A stretch of DNA of 64,000 bases from Hamadaea tsunoensis DSM 44101 (lineage in GTDB: Bacteria; Actinomycetota; Actinomycetes; Mycobacteriales; Micromonosporaceae): positions 1 through 64,000 of the forward strand of contig NZ_AUAX01000038.1 of assembly GCF_000428945.1 (NCBI RefSeq). Reading direction: 5' to 3'. Shown piece by piece: positions 45,213-54,072 of the stretch (position 1 is its first letter; every line of letters begins with the position of its first letter). The position numbers and the translations under genes are program-made. The notes below the pieces were generated by a model. It made no database searches. It was not told where the DNA came from and was given only the letters and a program-made list of their open reading frames with translations.

Positions 45213-45241
45213 TTGACAAAACTCTAAGGCTCAACTAGAGG
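45213..45241 (+). promoter_or_regulatory. ftsZ promoter region
   Basis: TTGACA (45213-45218), 17 bp, TAGAGG (45236-45241), 122 bases before the start codon. An imperfect CTCT...AGAG symmetry overlaps it. A dedicated ftsZ promoter between ftsQ and ftsZ is usual in actinomycetes. The last position of the -10 is poor, so the exact start is uncertain. Confidence 0.55.
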
Positions 45242-45363
45242 GTGAGGGTCTTCCTCTCCGATCGCAGCGTGATCGTCTCGCCGCGTAATCGTCTTCTGGT
45301 TGCACCAAGCGCCACCGGGCCCGGCCGGACCGGCGGCGTCTCCAACCTCGAAAGGAAGGCCCG

Positions 45364-46467
45364 ATGACACCTCCGCACAACTACCTCGCGGTCATCAAGG
45401 TCGTCGGCATCGGCGGCGGTGGCGTCAACGCCGTCAATCGGATGATCGAGGTTGGCCTCAAGGGCGTCGAGTTCATCGCGATCAACACCGATGCCCAGGC
45501 GCTCCTCATGAGCGACGCCGACGTCAAGCTCGACGTCGGCCGCGAGCTGACCCGCGGCCTCGGCGCCGGTGCGAACCCCGAAGTCGGCAAGAACGCCGCC
45601 GAGGACCACCGCGACGAGATCGAGGAGGTCCTCAAGGGGGCCGACATGGTCTTCGTGACCTGCGGCGAGGGTGGCGGTACCGGTACCGGCGGCGCGCCCG
45701 TGGTGGCCAACATCGCCCGCAAGCTCGGCGCGCTCACGATCGGCGTGGTCACCCGGCCGTTCTCGTTCGAGGGCAAGCGCCGCCAGGTGCAGGCCGAGTC
45801 GGGCATCGAGGAGCTGCGCAACCAGTGCGACACGCTCATCGTCATCCCGAACGACCGGCTGCTGGCCCTGGGCGACCGGGGCATCACGATGATGGACGCG
45901 TTCCGCCAGGCCGACCAGGTGCTGCTCTCGGGTGTCCAGGGCATCACCGACCTCATCACGACCCCCGGTCTGATCAACCTCGACTTCGCCGACGTCAAGA
46001 GCGTCATGAGCGGGGCGGGCAGCGCTCTCATGGGCATCGGCAGCGCCCGCGGCGACAGCCGCGCGGTCGAGGCCGCCGAGCGGGCGATCTCCAGCCCGCT
46101 GCTGGAGCAGAGCATGGACGGGGCGCGTGGCGTCCTGCTGTCCATCGCGGGCGGTTCCGACCTCGGCCTGTTCGAGATCAACGACGCGGCCCAGCTGGTC
46201 ACCGACGCGGCCCACCCGGAGGCGAACATCATCTTCGGCGCGGTCATCGACGACGCGCTCGGCGACGAGGTCCGCGTCACGGTGATAGCGGCCGGCTTCG
46301 ACGGCGGCTCGCCGACCTACAAGCCGGTGTCGGAGATCCGTCGCGTGACGCCGCCGGTCGAGACCACGATCCGCAACCCGGTCCCGACCAATGAGCCGCC
46401 GCGCCAGCCGCGCAAGGTGCTCTTCGACGATGTGGATGTGCCGGAGTTCTTGAAAAACGGTTCGTGA
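45364..46467 (+). CDS. ftsZ: Cell division GTPase FtsZ
   Basis: 367 residues. The tubulin signature [15 protein letters not shown], the N-terminal [13 protein letters not shown], and the T7-loop [11 protein letters not shown] are present. The conserved C-terminal peptide [10 protein letters not shown] binds SepF and other partners. It forms the Z-ring. GGAAGG with six bases spacing supports the ATG. Its last codons and stop codon form one arm and the loop of a perfect hairpin (46446-46494). Confidence 0.97.
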   Translation: MTPPHNYLAVIKVVGIGGGGVNAVNRMIEVGLKGVEFIAINTDAQALLMSDADVKLDVGRELTRGLGAGANPEVGKNAAEDHRDEIEEVLKGADMVFVTCGEGGGTGTGGAPVVANIARKLGALTIGVVTRPFSFEGKRRQVQAESGIEELRNQCDTLIVIPNDRLLALGDRGITMMDAFRQADQVLLSGVQGITDLITTPGLINLDFADVKSVMSGAGSALMGIGSARGDSRAVEAAERAISSPLLEQSMDGARGVLLSIAGGSDLGLFEINDAAQLVTDAAHPEANIIFGAVIDDALGDEVRVTVIAAGFDGGSPTYKPVSEIRRVTPPVETTIRNPVPTNEPPRQPRKVLFDDVDVPEFLKNGS

Positions 46468-46494
46468 CGAAGGAGCGAACCGTTTTTCAAGAAC
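46446..46494 (+). terminator. Perfect 19-bp hairpin across the ftsZ stop codon
   Basis: 46446-46464 (start GTTCTTGAAAAACGG) is the exact reverse complement of 46476-46494. The 11-base loop TGACGAAGGAG contains the UGA stop and an AGGAG. The 5' arm encodes the last residues FLKNGS. No T-run follows, so it may act as terminator, RNA-end stabiliser or barrier between ftsZ and the next gene. Confidence 0.85.
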
Positions 46495-46534
46495 CAGCTA
46501 GCACAGCCTGAAGAACGATCGCGACGAAGTCGCG

Positions 46535-47257
46535 ATGAGCCTGAACGACGGAGCTGTGGACCGATACAAAGAGATCGCAGCCAACCTGGCCGCGGTGCGG
46601 GAACGCATCGCGGCCGCCTGCGTTGCTGCGGAACGTTCCCCCGACGAGATAACCCTCGTCGCCATCACCAAGACCTACCCCGCCACCGACGTCCTCCACC
46701 TCGCCGCCCTGGGCATCCTCGACGTCGGCGAGAACAAGGACCAGGACGCCGCCCCGAAGGCGGCCGAAGTGCGTACCGCGGGAGTGGACGTCCGCTGGCA
46801 TTTCGTGGGTCAACTTCAGCGGAACAAGGCCCGATCCGTCGCCGCGTACGCCGCCATGGTCCACTCTGTAGACCGGATTTCGCTGGTCACGGCGTTGGAG
46901 AAGGCGGCGGACGGGCGTACCGAGCCGTTGGAGGTGCTGATCCAGGTGAGCCTGGACGCCGACCCCGGTGATCGTGGCGGCACCCCCACCGACCAGGTAG
47001 GACAGCTCGCCGCGGCGATCGCCGCCACGCGGTCGCTCCGGCTGCGGGGCGTCATGGCGGTCGCGCCGCTCGACGGGCCGCCCGGACCGGCCTTCGCCCG
47101 GCTGTCGGAGGTGGCGGCGACGCTCCGATCCGACCATCCGAATGCGACGGTCATCTCGGCCGGCATGAGCGGTGACCTGGAAGAGGCCATCTTCCACGGC
47201 GCGACACATGTACGCGTCGGTAGCGCGTTGCTCGGAAAGCGCGCCCAGCTCGGGTAG
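46535..47257 (+). CDS. yggS: YggS-family PLP-binding protein
   Basis: About 240 residues. The fold-type III PLP barrel is seen in LVAITKTYPATDVLHL (PLP-Lys), VGENKDQDAAPK, WHFVGQLQRNKA and ISAGMSGDLEEAIFHGATHVRVG. YggS/PLPBP proteins maintain PLP and amino-acid balance without clear enzymatic action. ATG 46535 lies at the edge of a hairpin (46518-46536, ATCGCGAC-GAA-GTCGCGAT) and lacks a good ribosome site; GTG 46556 is an alternative. The laccase-domain gene (pgeF/yfiH), often found between ftsZ and yggS, is absent. Confidence 0.88.
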   Translation: MSLNDGAVDRYKEIAANLAAVRERIAAACVAAERSPDEITLVAITKTYPATDVLHLAALGILDVGENKDQDAAPKAAEVRTAGVDVRWHFVGQLQRNKARSVAAYAAMVHSVDRISLVTALEKAADGRTEPLEVLIQVSLDADPGDRGGTPTDQVGQLAAAIAATRSLRLRGVMAVAPLDGPPGPAFARLSEVAATLRSDHPNATVISAGMSGDLEEAIFHGATHVRVGSALLGKRAQLG

Positions 47258-47382
47258 CCTGGCGGCGGGCGAAACTACATCCGTGTCGTTTCGACCGCAG
47301 ACGGCTTCCGCGGCGGGCGGCTCGCCGTCACAGGGTGGCGCCGCGAACGCCGCCCGAAGGACACTAGGGGGCGGTGGCACTG

Positions 47383-48153
47383 ATGAGCGCTTTGCGTAAG
47401 GCGGGTGTCTGGCTCGGTCTCGTCGAAGACGACGACGAGCGCGAGTACGACGACCGCGGCTACAACGCGTCCGCTTACCGCGACCGCAGCAGCAGCGCGT
47501 ACCGCGATGGGCGCCGGGCGACGGCCCGTGACGACTATGACGTCGACTACGACGACGAGGAGGACGAGGAGGAACTCCCGTCCGTCCCGCGTTCGCGGTA
47601 CGCCGACCGGATGCGCGAGGAGCGGTCCTCCCGTGAGGAGCGCGCGCCCCAGACGCCGGCGGGCCGGCCGGACAGCCGTTACGAGTCCGGCCGTGGTTCC
47701 ACCGTGCGTCCGATCACCCGGCCGTCGACGGCCGGGTCCGCGCCGGCCGCTCCGACCGGCTCCACGGGCCGTTCAGGCGGCCTGTTCGGGTCCCGTGACA
47801 GTCTCGCCCTCGCGCCCGAGAGCGAGCCGGCCGCGCCGCCGCCGTCGCGTGTCGTCGCGACCCCGGACGAGGACCGCCGGTACCAGATCACCACGTTGCA
47901 CCCCACCACGTACAACGAGGCACGGACGATCGGGGAGCACTTCCGCGACGGTACGCCGGTGATCATGAACCTCACGGAGATGGACGAGGCCGACGCGAAG
48001 CGATTGGTCGACTTCGCCGCAGGACTCGCATTCGGTCTTCGGGGTACGATCGAGCGCGTTACCCACCGGGTGTTCCTGCTTTCTCCGGCCAACGTCACCG
48101 TGACCGCGGAGGAGAAGGCCAAGATCGCCGAAGGTGGGTATCACCACAGTTAA
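47383..48153 (+). CDS. sepF: Cell division protein SepF
   Basis: 256 residues from ATG 47383; GTG 47374 would add three residues. The N-terminal membrane-binding helix [13 protein letters not shown] is followed by a long acidic, disordered linker (about 20-150) and the SepF core ([53 protein letters not shown]). It anchors FtsZ to the membrane in organisms without FtsA, which is absent here. The linker is rich in D, E, R, S and Y. Confidence 0.95.
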   Translation: MSALRKAGVWLGLVEDDDEREYDDRGYNASAYRDRSSSAYRDGRRATARDDYDVDYDDEEDEEELPSVPRSRYADRMREERSSREERAPQTPAGRPDSRYESGRGSTVRPITRPSTAGSAPAAPTGSTGRSGGLFGSRDSLALAPESEPAAPPPSRVVATPDEDRRYQITTLHPTTYNEARTIGEHFRDGTPVIMNLTEMDEADAKRLVDFAAGLAFGLRGTIERVTHRVFLLSPANVTVTAEEKAKIAEGGYHHS

Positions 48154-48179
48154 CCCGCGCGAGGGACCTGGCATCAGAC

Positions 48180-48479
48180 GTGTTCTCGATCGTGTTCCAA
48201 GTCGTATATCTGGCGTTGTACGCCTTTTGGCTGACCCTTTTGGCCCGGTTTACGCTGAGTATGATCCTCGCGTACGGGCGATGGTGGCACCCGGGTCGGG
48301 GGTCGGCGGCTGCCCTCGAAGTGGTCTGGAGCGTCACTGATCCGCCCCTCAAGGCGTTGAGGCGTGTGATCCCACCGTTGCGGATTGGTACCGTAAGCGT
48401 CGACCTGGCGTCGCTGATTCTGTTGGTTATTCTTTGGGTCCTGATGACGATCGCCCAGAGATTGATACCGGCAGGCTAG
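48180..48479 (+). CDS. yggT: YggT-family membrane protein
   Basis: 99 residues with two membrane segments (about 4-27 and 73-94) flanking the conserved WSVTDPPLKALRRVIPPLR. Position between sepF and divIVA is the usual one. Function is not established; proposed roles concern membrane or division. GTG start, with GAGGG 12 bases upstream, a loose spacing. Confidence 0.88.
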   Translation: MFSIVFQVVYLALYAFWLTLLARFTLSMILAYGRWWHPGRGSAAALEVVWSVTDPPLKALRRVIPPLRIGTVSVDLASLILLVILWVLMTIAQRLIPAG

Positions 48480-48530
48480 CGACCCGATGACCACCGCCCG
48501 ACGCGGCCGCAACTGACCCGAGGAGTTTCG

Positions 48531-49328
48531 ATGCCGCTCACCCCGGCCGACGTGCACAACGTGGCCTTCAAGAAGCCCCCGATCGGCAAGCGGGGGTACG
48601 ACGAGGAGGAGGTCGACGCCTTCCTCGACGAGGTTGAGCGCGAGCTCGCTCGTTTGATCGAAGAGAACAACGAGCTGCGTGCCCAGGTCGAGCGTGGTGG
48701 TGGCGGCGGTCGTCCTCCGGCCGGCCCCGGCGCCGACCCGCGGCTGGCGGCCGAACTCAACGAGCTCAAGATGCAGCTCGACCGGACGCAGCGCGACAAG
48801 GCCGAGGCCGAGCGCGCCGCCCGGTCGATGCAGGCCGAGCTGGACTCCGTCCGCACGGGCGGACCCGCCGGCGGCCCCCCCGGCAACGCCGGCCTGGCGG
48901 CCGTCGGACCGGATGGCGAGCAGCAGGCACTGCGCGTCCTCATGATGGCGCAGCGCACCGCCGACGACCACGTCTCCGACGCGCGCCGGGAGGCCGACAA
49001 GGTCCTCTCCGAGGCGCGGGCCAAGGCGGAAGAGGTCACGCGGGACGCGCGCGCCAAGGCCGACGCCCTCGAGCGGGACGCCCGCCAGCGTCACCAGGAG
49101 GCCATGGGCGGCCTCGACGCGAAGCGTACGGCGCTGTCGAAGCACATCGAGGAGCTCAAGCAGTTCGAGCGCGAGTACCGCACGCGGCTCAAGGCGTACC
49201 TCGAAAGCCAGCTGCGCGACCTCGAGGGTCGCGGTCAGGGGCTGGAGGCGGAGATCACCCGGGCCGAGAACGGCCGCGCGGTGACCGCCGGCGTGACGTC
49301 CGGCGCCGGCTTCGGCGCGAGCCGCTAA
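48531..49328 (+). CDS. divIVA: Polar growth protein DivIVA (Wag31)
   Basis: 265 residues. N-terminal lipid-binding domain [19 protein letters not shown]...[14 protein letters not shown], then a Gly/Pro-rich gap (about 60-70) and long coiled coils ([41 protein letters not shown]). Recruits the elongation machinery to the poles in actinobacteria. GAGGAG with six bases spacing supports the ATG. The last gene of the conserved cluster; a hairpin follows. Confidence 0.95.
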   Translation: MPLTPADVHNVAFKKPPIGKRGYDEEEVDAFLDEVERELARLIEENNELRAQVERGGGGGRPPAGPGADPRLAAELNELKMQLDRTQRDKAEAERAARSMQAELDSVRTGGPAGGPPGNAGLAAVGPDGEQQALRVLMMAQRTADDHVSDARREADKVLSEARAKAEEVTRDARAKADALERDARQRHQEAMGGLDAKRTALSKHIEELKQFEREYRTRLKAYLESQLRDLEGRGQGLEAEITRAENGRAVTAGVTSGAGFGASR

Positions 49329-49348
49329 GCCGCGCACGGGTAGCAAGT

Positions 49349-49365
49349 CGCACCATCCTGGTGCG
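49349..49365. terminator. Hairpin behind divIVA
   Basis: CGCACCA-TCC-TGGTGCG, a perfect 7-bp stem 20 bases after the divIVA stop. No T-run. The rest of the 184-bp gap shows a CCCGGC/GCCGGG pairing and nothing else. Confidence 0.45.
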
Positions 49366-49512
49366 GGTCGATCCGGCCCGCGCCAGGCCCCTCCATGGCC
49401 GCGACCCCTCGCGGTCCGCACCACAAGTACCACCCCGACACCCACTGTGAGACCCGGCGCGGAACCCCGAGCCGGGATGACACCTGGATGCCGATCTCGG
49501 CGGGGGTGAGCT

Positions 49513-50130
49513 GTGATTGTCGCAAGTCTGCTGCTCATCGTCGTCGCGGTCGTTCTGCTGGTTTTGGGTCTGGTGAACGGCGCGAGCGGACTGCTCGTCG
49601 CCTCCATCGGAGCCAGCCTGCTCGCCGCGGTCGCCCTCGTGGTGGGCGCGCGGCAGGCCGCCGCCGCCCGTGCTGAGGCGGAGTACGGCGAGGACGCGCA
49701 GGACGCCGACGACGACTATGGCGACGACTACGAAGAGCCGGTCCGGTCGCGGGGGGCACGGGACGCGGTCAGGGAGACCGCGGTCCGTGAACCGGTCATC
49801 CGCGAACCGGAGCGCCGGTTGGCGGAGTCCGCGGGGGTGAGCATTCCCGCGCAGGTGGGCACGCTCACCGACCCGGAAGACGACGAGGACCCGCCGGACG
49901 AGCCGGTGGCGCAGCGGGTGGCACCCGCCGAGGCCGCCCGGATCGCCCGGATGAGCACCGAGGTCCTGGTCATCGACGGGCGGCCGCGCTACCACGTCGC
50001 CGGTTGTGTGCACCTGCTCGGTCGCCCGAACGAACCGCTCCCGGTCAACGAGGCCGTGGAGCTGGGCTTCAGCCCTTGCGGGCTGTGTGAGCCCGACAGC
50101 GCGTTGCTCGCCGACGCGCGCCGCGTCTGA
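49513..50130 (+). CDS. Membrane protein with C-terminal Cys/His cluster
   Basis: 205 residues. Two N-terminal membrane helices (2-20 and 24-45) lead into an acidic, disordered stretch (about 55-135). The C-terminal 55 residues are compact, EVLVIDGRPRYHVAGCVHL and SPCGLCEPD, with C-x-H and C-x2-C spaced like a metal site (Ada-type or treble-clef-like). I do not recognise the family; the pattern suggests a small metal-binding domain on a membrane anchor. GGGGGTGAG before GTG supports the start. It lies between divIVA and yggU. Confidence 0.65.
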   Translation: MIVASLLLIVVAVVLLVLGLVNGASGLLVASIGASLLAAVALVVGARQAAAARAEAEYGEDAQDADDDYGDDYEEPVRSRGARDAVRETAVREPVIREPERRLAESAGVSIPAQVGTLTDPEDDEDPPDEPVAQRVAPAEAARIARMSTEVLVIDGRPRYHVAGCVHLLGRPNEPLPVNEAVELGFSPCGLCEPDSALLADARRV

Positions 50131-50203
50131 CGCACCGTCCTCGGCCCGCCGCTCCCCCCGGGGCGGCGGGCCTGCTTCGTTGATGAGGCCCCTAGGATGA
50201 GGC

Positions 50204-50500
50204 ATGGTCACGACGATCGCCGTGCGGGTCAAGCCGGGATCATCGCGTACGCGGGTGGGTGGCCGGCACGAAGGCGTGTTCGGTCCGGCCCTGGTCATCG
50301 CGGTCATGGCGCCACCCGTCGACGGGAAGGCCACCGAGGCCGTCCGCGTCGCGCTCGCCGCCGCCCTCGATCTCCCGGCCCGCGACGTGGCTCTGCACAA
50401 GGGCGCGACCGGCCGCGACAAACTGTTCACCGTGGACTGTCCCGGTCCCGGCGAGGCCGCCGCGGTGGCCGCCCGGGCGGCGGCGTTGCGGGACGCCTAG
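50204..50500 (+). CDS. yggU: DUF167 (YggU) family protein
   Basis: 98 residues. VRVKPGSSRTRVGG, VMAPPVDGKATEAVRVALA and HKGATGRDKLF are the DUF167 signatures. Function unknown; the family is widespread and often near yggT/yggS. TAGGAT (50193-50198) lies five bases before the ATG, so the message may be leaderless. Its stop is directly followed by the antiporter ATG. Confidence 0.85.
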   Translation: MVTTIAVRVKPGSSRTRVGGRHEGVFGPALVIAVMAPPVDGKATEAVRVALAAALDLPARDVALHKGATGRDKLFTVDCPGPGEAAAVAARAAALRDA

Positions 50501-52018
50501 ATGACGTTCGAGGTCTCCCTGCTCGTCGGCGCGGCCGTCCTGCTGGTCGCCGTGGCCGCCGTACGCTTCTCGACCCGGCTCGGCGTACCCAGCCTGCTCG
50601 TCTATCTGGCGCTCGGCATGGTGCTCGGCGAGTCCGGCTTCGGCATCGAGTTCTCCGACGCCGCGCTGACGCGTACGCTCGGCACCTGCGCGCTGGTCCT
50701 GATCATCGCCGAAGGCGGGCTGACCGCCCGGTGGTCCACGATCCGGCCGGTGCTGCCGGCCGCGGTGAGCCTCGCGACGCTGGGCGTCTTCGTCAGCACC
50801 GCCGTCGTCGGGGTCGTCGTGCACTACCTGCTCGGCTTCTCGCTGCGCGACGGCCTGCTGATCGGCGCGGTGCTCTCGTCGACCGACGCGGCCGCGGTCT
50901 TCTCGACCCTGCGCTGGCTGCGGCTGCGGCCGAAGATCATGGCCACGCTGGAGGCCGAGTCGGGCATGAACGACGCCCCGGCCGTCCTGCTCGTGACCCT
51001 GCTGGCCACGCCCGGCCTCGGCCACGCGTTCAGCGACAGCGCTCTGACGGACGCCGAGAAGATCGTGTACGAGCTGGCGGTCGGCGCCCTGATCGGCGTG
51101 GCCGTCGGCTTCGCGGGGCGCTGGACGCTGCTGCGGGCCGCCCTGCCCGCCGCCGGCCTCTATCCGCTCGCGGCGGTGGGCCTGACCGTGCTCGCGTACG
51201 CGGCCGGCACGGTCCTGCACGCCTCCGGTTTCATGGCGGTCTACCTGGCCGGGCTGGTCCTCGGCAACGCCCGGCTGCCGCACCGGCAGGCGATCCTCGG
51301 GTTCGCCGACGGCCTGGCCTGGCTCGCCCAGATCGGCCTGTTCGTCCTGCTCGGCCTGCTCGTCTCGCCCAGCCGGCTGCCGAGCGCCCTCGTCCCGGCG
51401 CTGGTCATCGGCGTGACCCTGCTCCTGCTCGCCCGGCCGGTCTCGGTGGTGCTGTCCCTCCTGCCCGTCCGCCGGGTCCTGCGCTTCGGCTGGCGGGAGA
51501 AGGTGTTCCTCAGCTGGGCCGGTCTGCGGGGAGCGGTGCCGATCGTGCTGGCGACGATTCCGCAGTCGATGGGCGTACCCGGGGCGCAACGGCTGTTCGA
51601 CGCGGTCTTCGTGCTCGTCGTCGTGTTCACCCTCGCCCAGGCCTCGACGCTGCCGCCGCTCGCCCGGCGGCTGGGCGTCACCGCGGCCGCCGAGCCGACC
51701 GAACTGCGCGTCGAGACCGCCCCGCTGGAACGGATGCGGGCCGACCTGATGCAGCTGGAGATCCCGGTCGGATCGCAGCTGTCCGGCGTGCACGTGGACG
51801 AACTGCGGCTGCCTGTCGGGGCGGTGATCACGCTCGTGCTCCGGGACGGGACCGGCTTCGTTCCGCATGAGCAGACCCGGTTGCGTACCGGCGACAGCCT
51901 GCTGATCGTCGCGACCGACGAAGTACGCGAGGCCACCGTTCAACGCCTGCGTGAGGTGGGTAAGGCAGGAAGACTCGCGCGTTGGATTACCGGAAAAGCG
52001 GGCACGGTGGAAAATTAG
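50501..52018 (+). CDS. Potassium/proton antiporter (CPA1/NhaP2-like)
   Basis: 505 residues. About 12-13 membrane helices; the ion site is likely in LSSTDAAAVFSTLRW and ESGMNDAPAVLLV, the conserved Asp-bearing helices of cation/proton antiporters, and FLSWAGLRGAVPIVLAT also fits. A cytoplasmic RCK_C/TrkA-C domain (about 405-485, LEIPVGSQLSGVHVDELRL) could sense nucleotides; c-di-AMP is a known ligand of such domains in some bacteria, so a link with the c-di-AMP riboswitches is conceivable but unproven. The ATG directly follows the yggU stop. Confidence 0.88.
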   Translation: MTFEVSLLVGAAVLLVAVAAVRFSTRLGVPSLLVYLALGMVLGESGFGIEFSDAALTRTLGTCALVLIIAEGGLTARWSTIRPVLPAAVSLATLGVFVSTAVVGVVVHYLLGFSLRDGLLIGAVLSSTDAAAVFSTLRWLRLRPKIMATLEAESGMNDAPAVLLVTLLATPGLGHAFSDSALTDAEKIVYELAVGALIGVAVGFAGRWTLLRAALPAAGLYPLAAVGLTVLAYAAGTVLHASGFMAVYLAGLVLGNARLPHRQAILGFADGLAWLAQIGLFVLLGLLVSPSRLPSALVPALVIGVTLLLLARPVSVVLSLLPVRRVLRFGWREKVFLSWAGLRGAVPIVLATIPQSMGVPGAQRLFDAVFVLVVVFTLAQASTLPPLARRLGVTAAAEPTELRVETAPLERMRADLMQLEIPVGSQLSGVHVDELRLPVGAVITLVLRDGTGFVPHEQTRLRTGDSLLIVATDEVREATVQRLREVGKAGRLARWITGKAGTVEN

Positions 52019-52227
52019 CGGCTAATGTCCGTTACCTAGTGAACCGGCGCGGTAGGAGCCGCCGGACCGCACCGGTCGGCGGGCCGGACGGGGCGGGGCG
52101 GCACTGTCCGATTTCGGCACACAACGAGTGGCATGTTTGTCGGTGGCCACCGGCTTCCGTATTCTTGCCAACCTACTCCGAGTGCGCGGCGCCCGCCGCG
52201 CGCCCGTTTTGCATGTGGGGGTGTCCC

Positions 52228-53454
52228 ATGGCTGCTACCGCAGCTCGCAAGGCGCCCGCGAAGGCCGTCGCGGGTGGCGACCAGGCCGCCGTGCGGACGT
52301 CGGACGCGGCCGCCGCTTCGGCGCGCAAGGCCGCTTCGGGTGCGAAGAAGGCCGCCGCGGGCGGCCGGGCCAAGGCCGGTACGAAGAGCGCGACACCGGT
52401 GAAATCCGCCGCGCCCGCGACGAAGCCGGTCCGCGCGGCGAAACCGGACCGCACGACGGAGCCGGCGCACGGGACGGAACCGGACCGCACGACGAGACCG
52501 GCCGCGAAGAAGACCGTCGCGAAGAAGATCACCACCGCGACGAAGGCAGCCGCGACGAAGGCCACCGCACAGAAGGCCACCGCACAGAAGGCCACCGCGC
52601 AGAAGGCCACCGCGCAGCCCGGCGCGCAGCCCGGCGCGAAGAAGACCGCGACGCGGTCGACGGCGAAGGCCGCACCGAAGAAGCAACCGGCGCGCGAGGC
52701 CGCGCCGGACCGGCGAACACCGGCGAAGAAGGCCGTCCGGGCCGCGCAGGCGCCGCCGGCCGGGCAGGCGGCGTCCGCCGGGGCGAAGCCCGCCGCGACG
52801 GCGGGACCGAAGGCGACACCGACGGCGAAGTCGGCCGTTGCGAAGAAGGCGCCGGTCGCGAAGGCGACGGCACCGCGGGAGCCGGCGAAGACGGCGCCGG
52901 CGAAACAGGCAGCCGGGAAGCGCGCAACCGCGAAGAAGGCGTCCGCGAAGCAAGCACCCCCTGTCCCAGCACACGAGAGTGCCGCCGGCAGCGCGGCCAA
53001 GGGAGCGATGATGGCGAAGCAGACCACACCGAAGACGGCCACCCCCGCCGGCGCCACCACCGCGAAGGCCGGGACGGCGGTGAAGCAGACCCGCAGTGCG
53101 GCGGACACCGAGAAGATCCGGGCCGCGCTGTCCGCCCGCCGGGACGAGTTGCGCGAGGAGCACGAGGAGACCCTGGTCGCCGCCGCGGAGTCGCAGCGCG
53201 ACCGGCTCACCGACTCGGCCGGGGACGATCAGGCCGATACCGGCACGAAGACCTTCGAACGGGAGCAGGAGATCACGCTCGCGAACAACATCCTGGAGCG
53301 GATCAACCAGGTCGAGCGTGCCCTGGAGCGACTCGACGAGGGAAGCTACGGCTGGTGTGAGCGTTGCGGCAATCCCATCCCGGTCGAGCGCCTGGCCGCT
53401 TTCCCGTCTGCCACACTCTGTGTGACGTGCAAGCAGTTGGAGGAGCGGCGCTGA
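52228..53454 (+). CDS. DksA/TraR-type zinc-finger protein with histone H1-like N-terminus
   Basis: 408 residues. Residues 1 to about 260 are almost only Ala, Lys, Thr, Pro, Arg and Gly, including repeats of KATAQ, resembling histone H1/HupB tails. The C-terminal 120 residues are DksA-like: a coiled hairpin (AALSARRDELREEHEETLV, NNILERINQVERALERL) and a four-Cys zinc finger, CERCGNP and LCVTC. In Streptomyces a similar gene precedes lspA. The tail should bind DNA; the DksA part could act on RNA polymerase. A strong internal start exists at 53011. GGGGG is upstream of ATG 52228. Confidence 0.85.
   Translation: MAATAARKAPAKAVAGGDQAAVRTSDAAAASARKAASGAKKAAAGGRAKAGTKSATPVKSAAPATKPVRAAKPDRTTEPAHGTEPDRTTRPAAKKTVAKKITTATKAAATKATAQKATAQKATAQKATAQPGAQPGAKKTATRSTAKAAPKKQPAREAAPDRRTPAKKAVRAAQAPPAGQAASAGAKPAATAGPKATPTAKSAVAKKAPVAKATAPREPAKTAPAKQAAGKRATAKKASAKQAPPVPAHESAAGSAAKGAMMAKQTTPKTATPAGATTAKAGTAVKQTRSAADTEKIRAALSARRDELREEHEETLVAAAESQRDRLTDSAGDDQADTGTKTFEREQEITLANNILERINQVERALERLDEGSYGWCERCGNPIPVERLAAFPSATLCVTCKQLEERR
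52999..53013 (+). promoter_or_regulatory. Internal ribosome site and start in the DksA-like gene
   Basis: AAGGGAG (52999-53005) sits two and five bases before tandem ATG codons at 53008 and 53011. Initiation at 53011 would give a 147-residue protein with the DksA-type domain but without most of the Lys/Ala-rich tail. A short form of normal DksA size would result. Confidence 0.45.
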
Positions 53455-54072
53455 ATGAGTGACCTGGGGAGCGCGACGGTGGTCGACGGCGGACAGACGG
53501 TACCGGCCCCGGCCGCGGCCCGGCGGGTCGGCGTACGCCGGGCGGTGCTGACGCTCGCCGTGGTGGCGGTCGGCATCATCGGACTGGACAGCCTCACGAA
53601 GGAACTGGCGACGAACTCGCTGGAGGGGCACAGCCCGGTGAAGCTGCTCGGCGGGGCCGTGTACCTGTCGTTCACCCGCAACGGCGGGGCCGCGTGGAGC
53701 ATCGGGAGCGGATACACCTTCGTGTTCCCGATCGTGGCCCTCGCGGTCGCCGTGTGGATCGGCTGGATGGCCCGCAAGCTGCGGTCGCTGCCGTGGGCGG
53801 TGGCGCTGGGCCTGATCCTGGGCGGCGCCCTCGGCAACATGGTCGACCGCCTGTTCCGTACGCCGGGCGCGTTCTCCGGGCACGTCGTGGACTTCATCAG
53901 CCTGTTCAATCCGTACGGGCAGCGGTTCCCGATCTTCAACGTCGCGGACATGGCCCTGACCTTCGGCGTCATCCTGGCGATCCTGCTGGAGTTCACCGGC
54001 CGGATGCGCGACGGCACCCGGGCCACCGCCCAGAACTCCGGTGCGCCGAAGTCCGGGGAGAAGAGCGAATGA
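53455..54072 (+). CDS. lspA: Prolipoprotein signal peptidase LspA
   Basis: 205 residues. Four membrane helices; catalytic motifs [14 protein letters not shown] and [13 protein letters not shown] carry the two aspartates, and [10 protein letters not shown] is the NxG motif. Cleaves lipoprotein signal peptides in the membrane (for example the PASTA lipoprotein at 11406). ATG begins right after the previous stop; the gene end overlaps rluD. Confidence 0.95.
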   Translation: MSDLGSATVVDGGQTVPAPAAARRVGVRRAVLTLAVVAVGIIGLDSLTKELATNSLEGHSPVKLLGGAVYLSFTRNGGAAWSIGSGYTFVFPIVALAVAVWIGWMARKLRSLPWAVALGLILGGALGNMVDRLFRTPGAFSGHVVDFISLFNPYGQRFPIFNVADMALTFGVILAILLEFTGRMRDGTRATAQNSGAPKSGEKSE

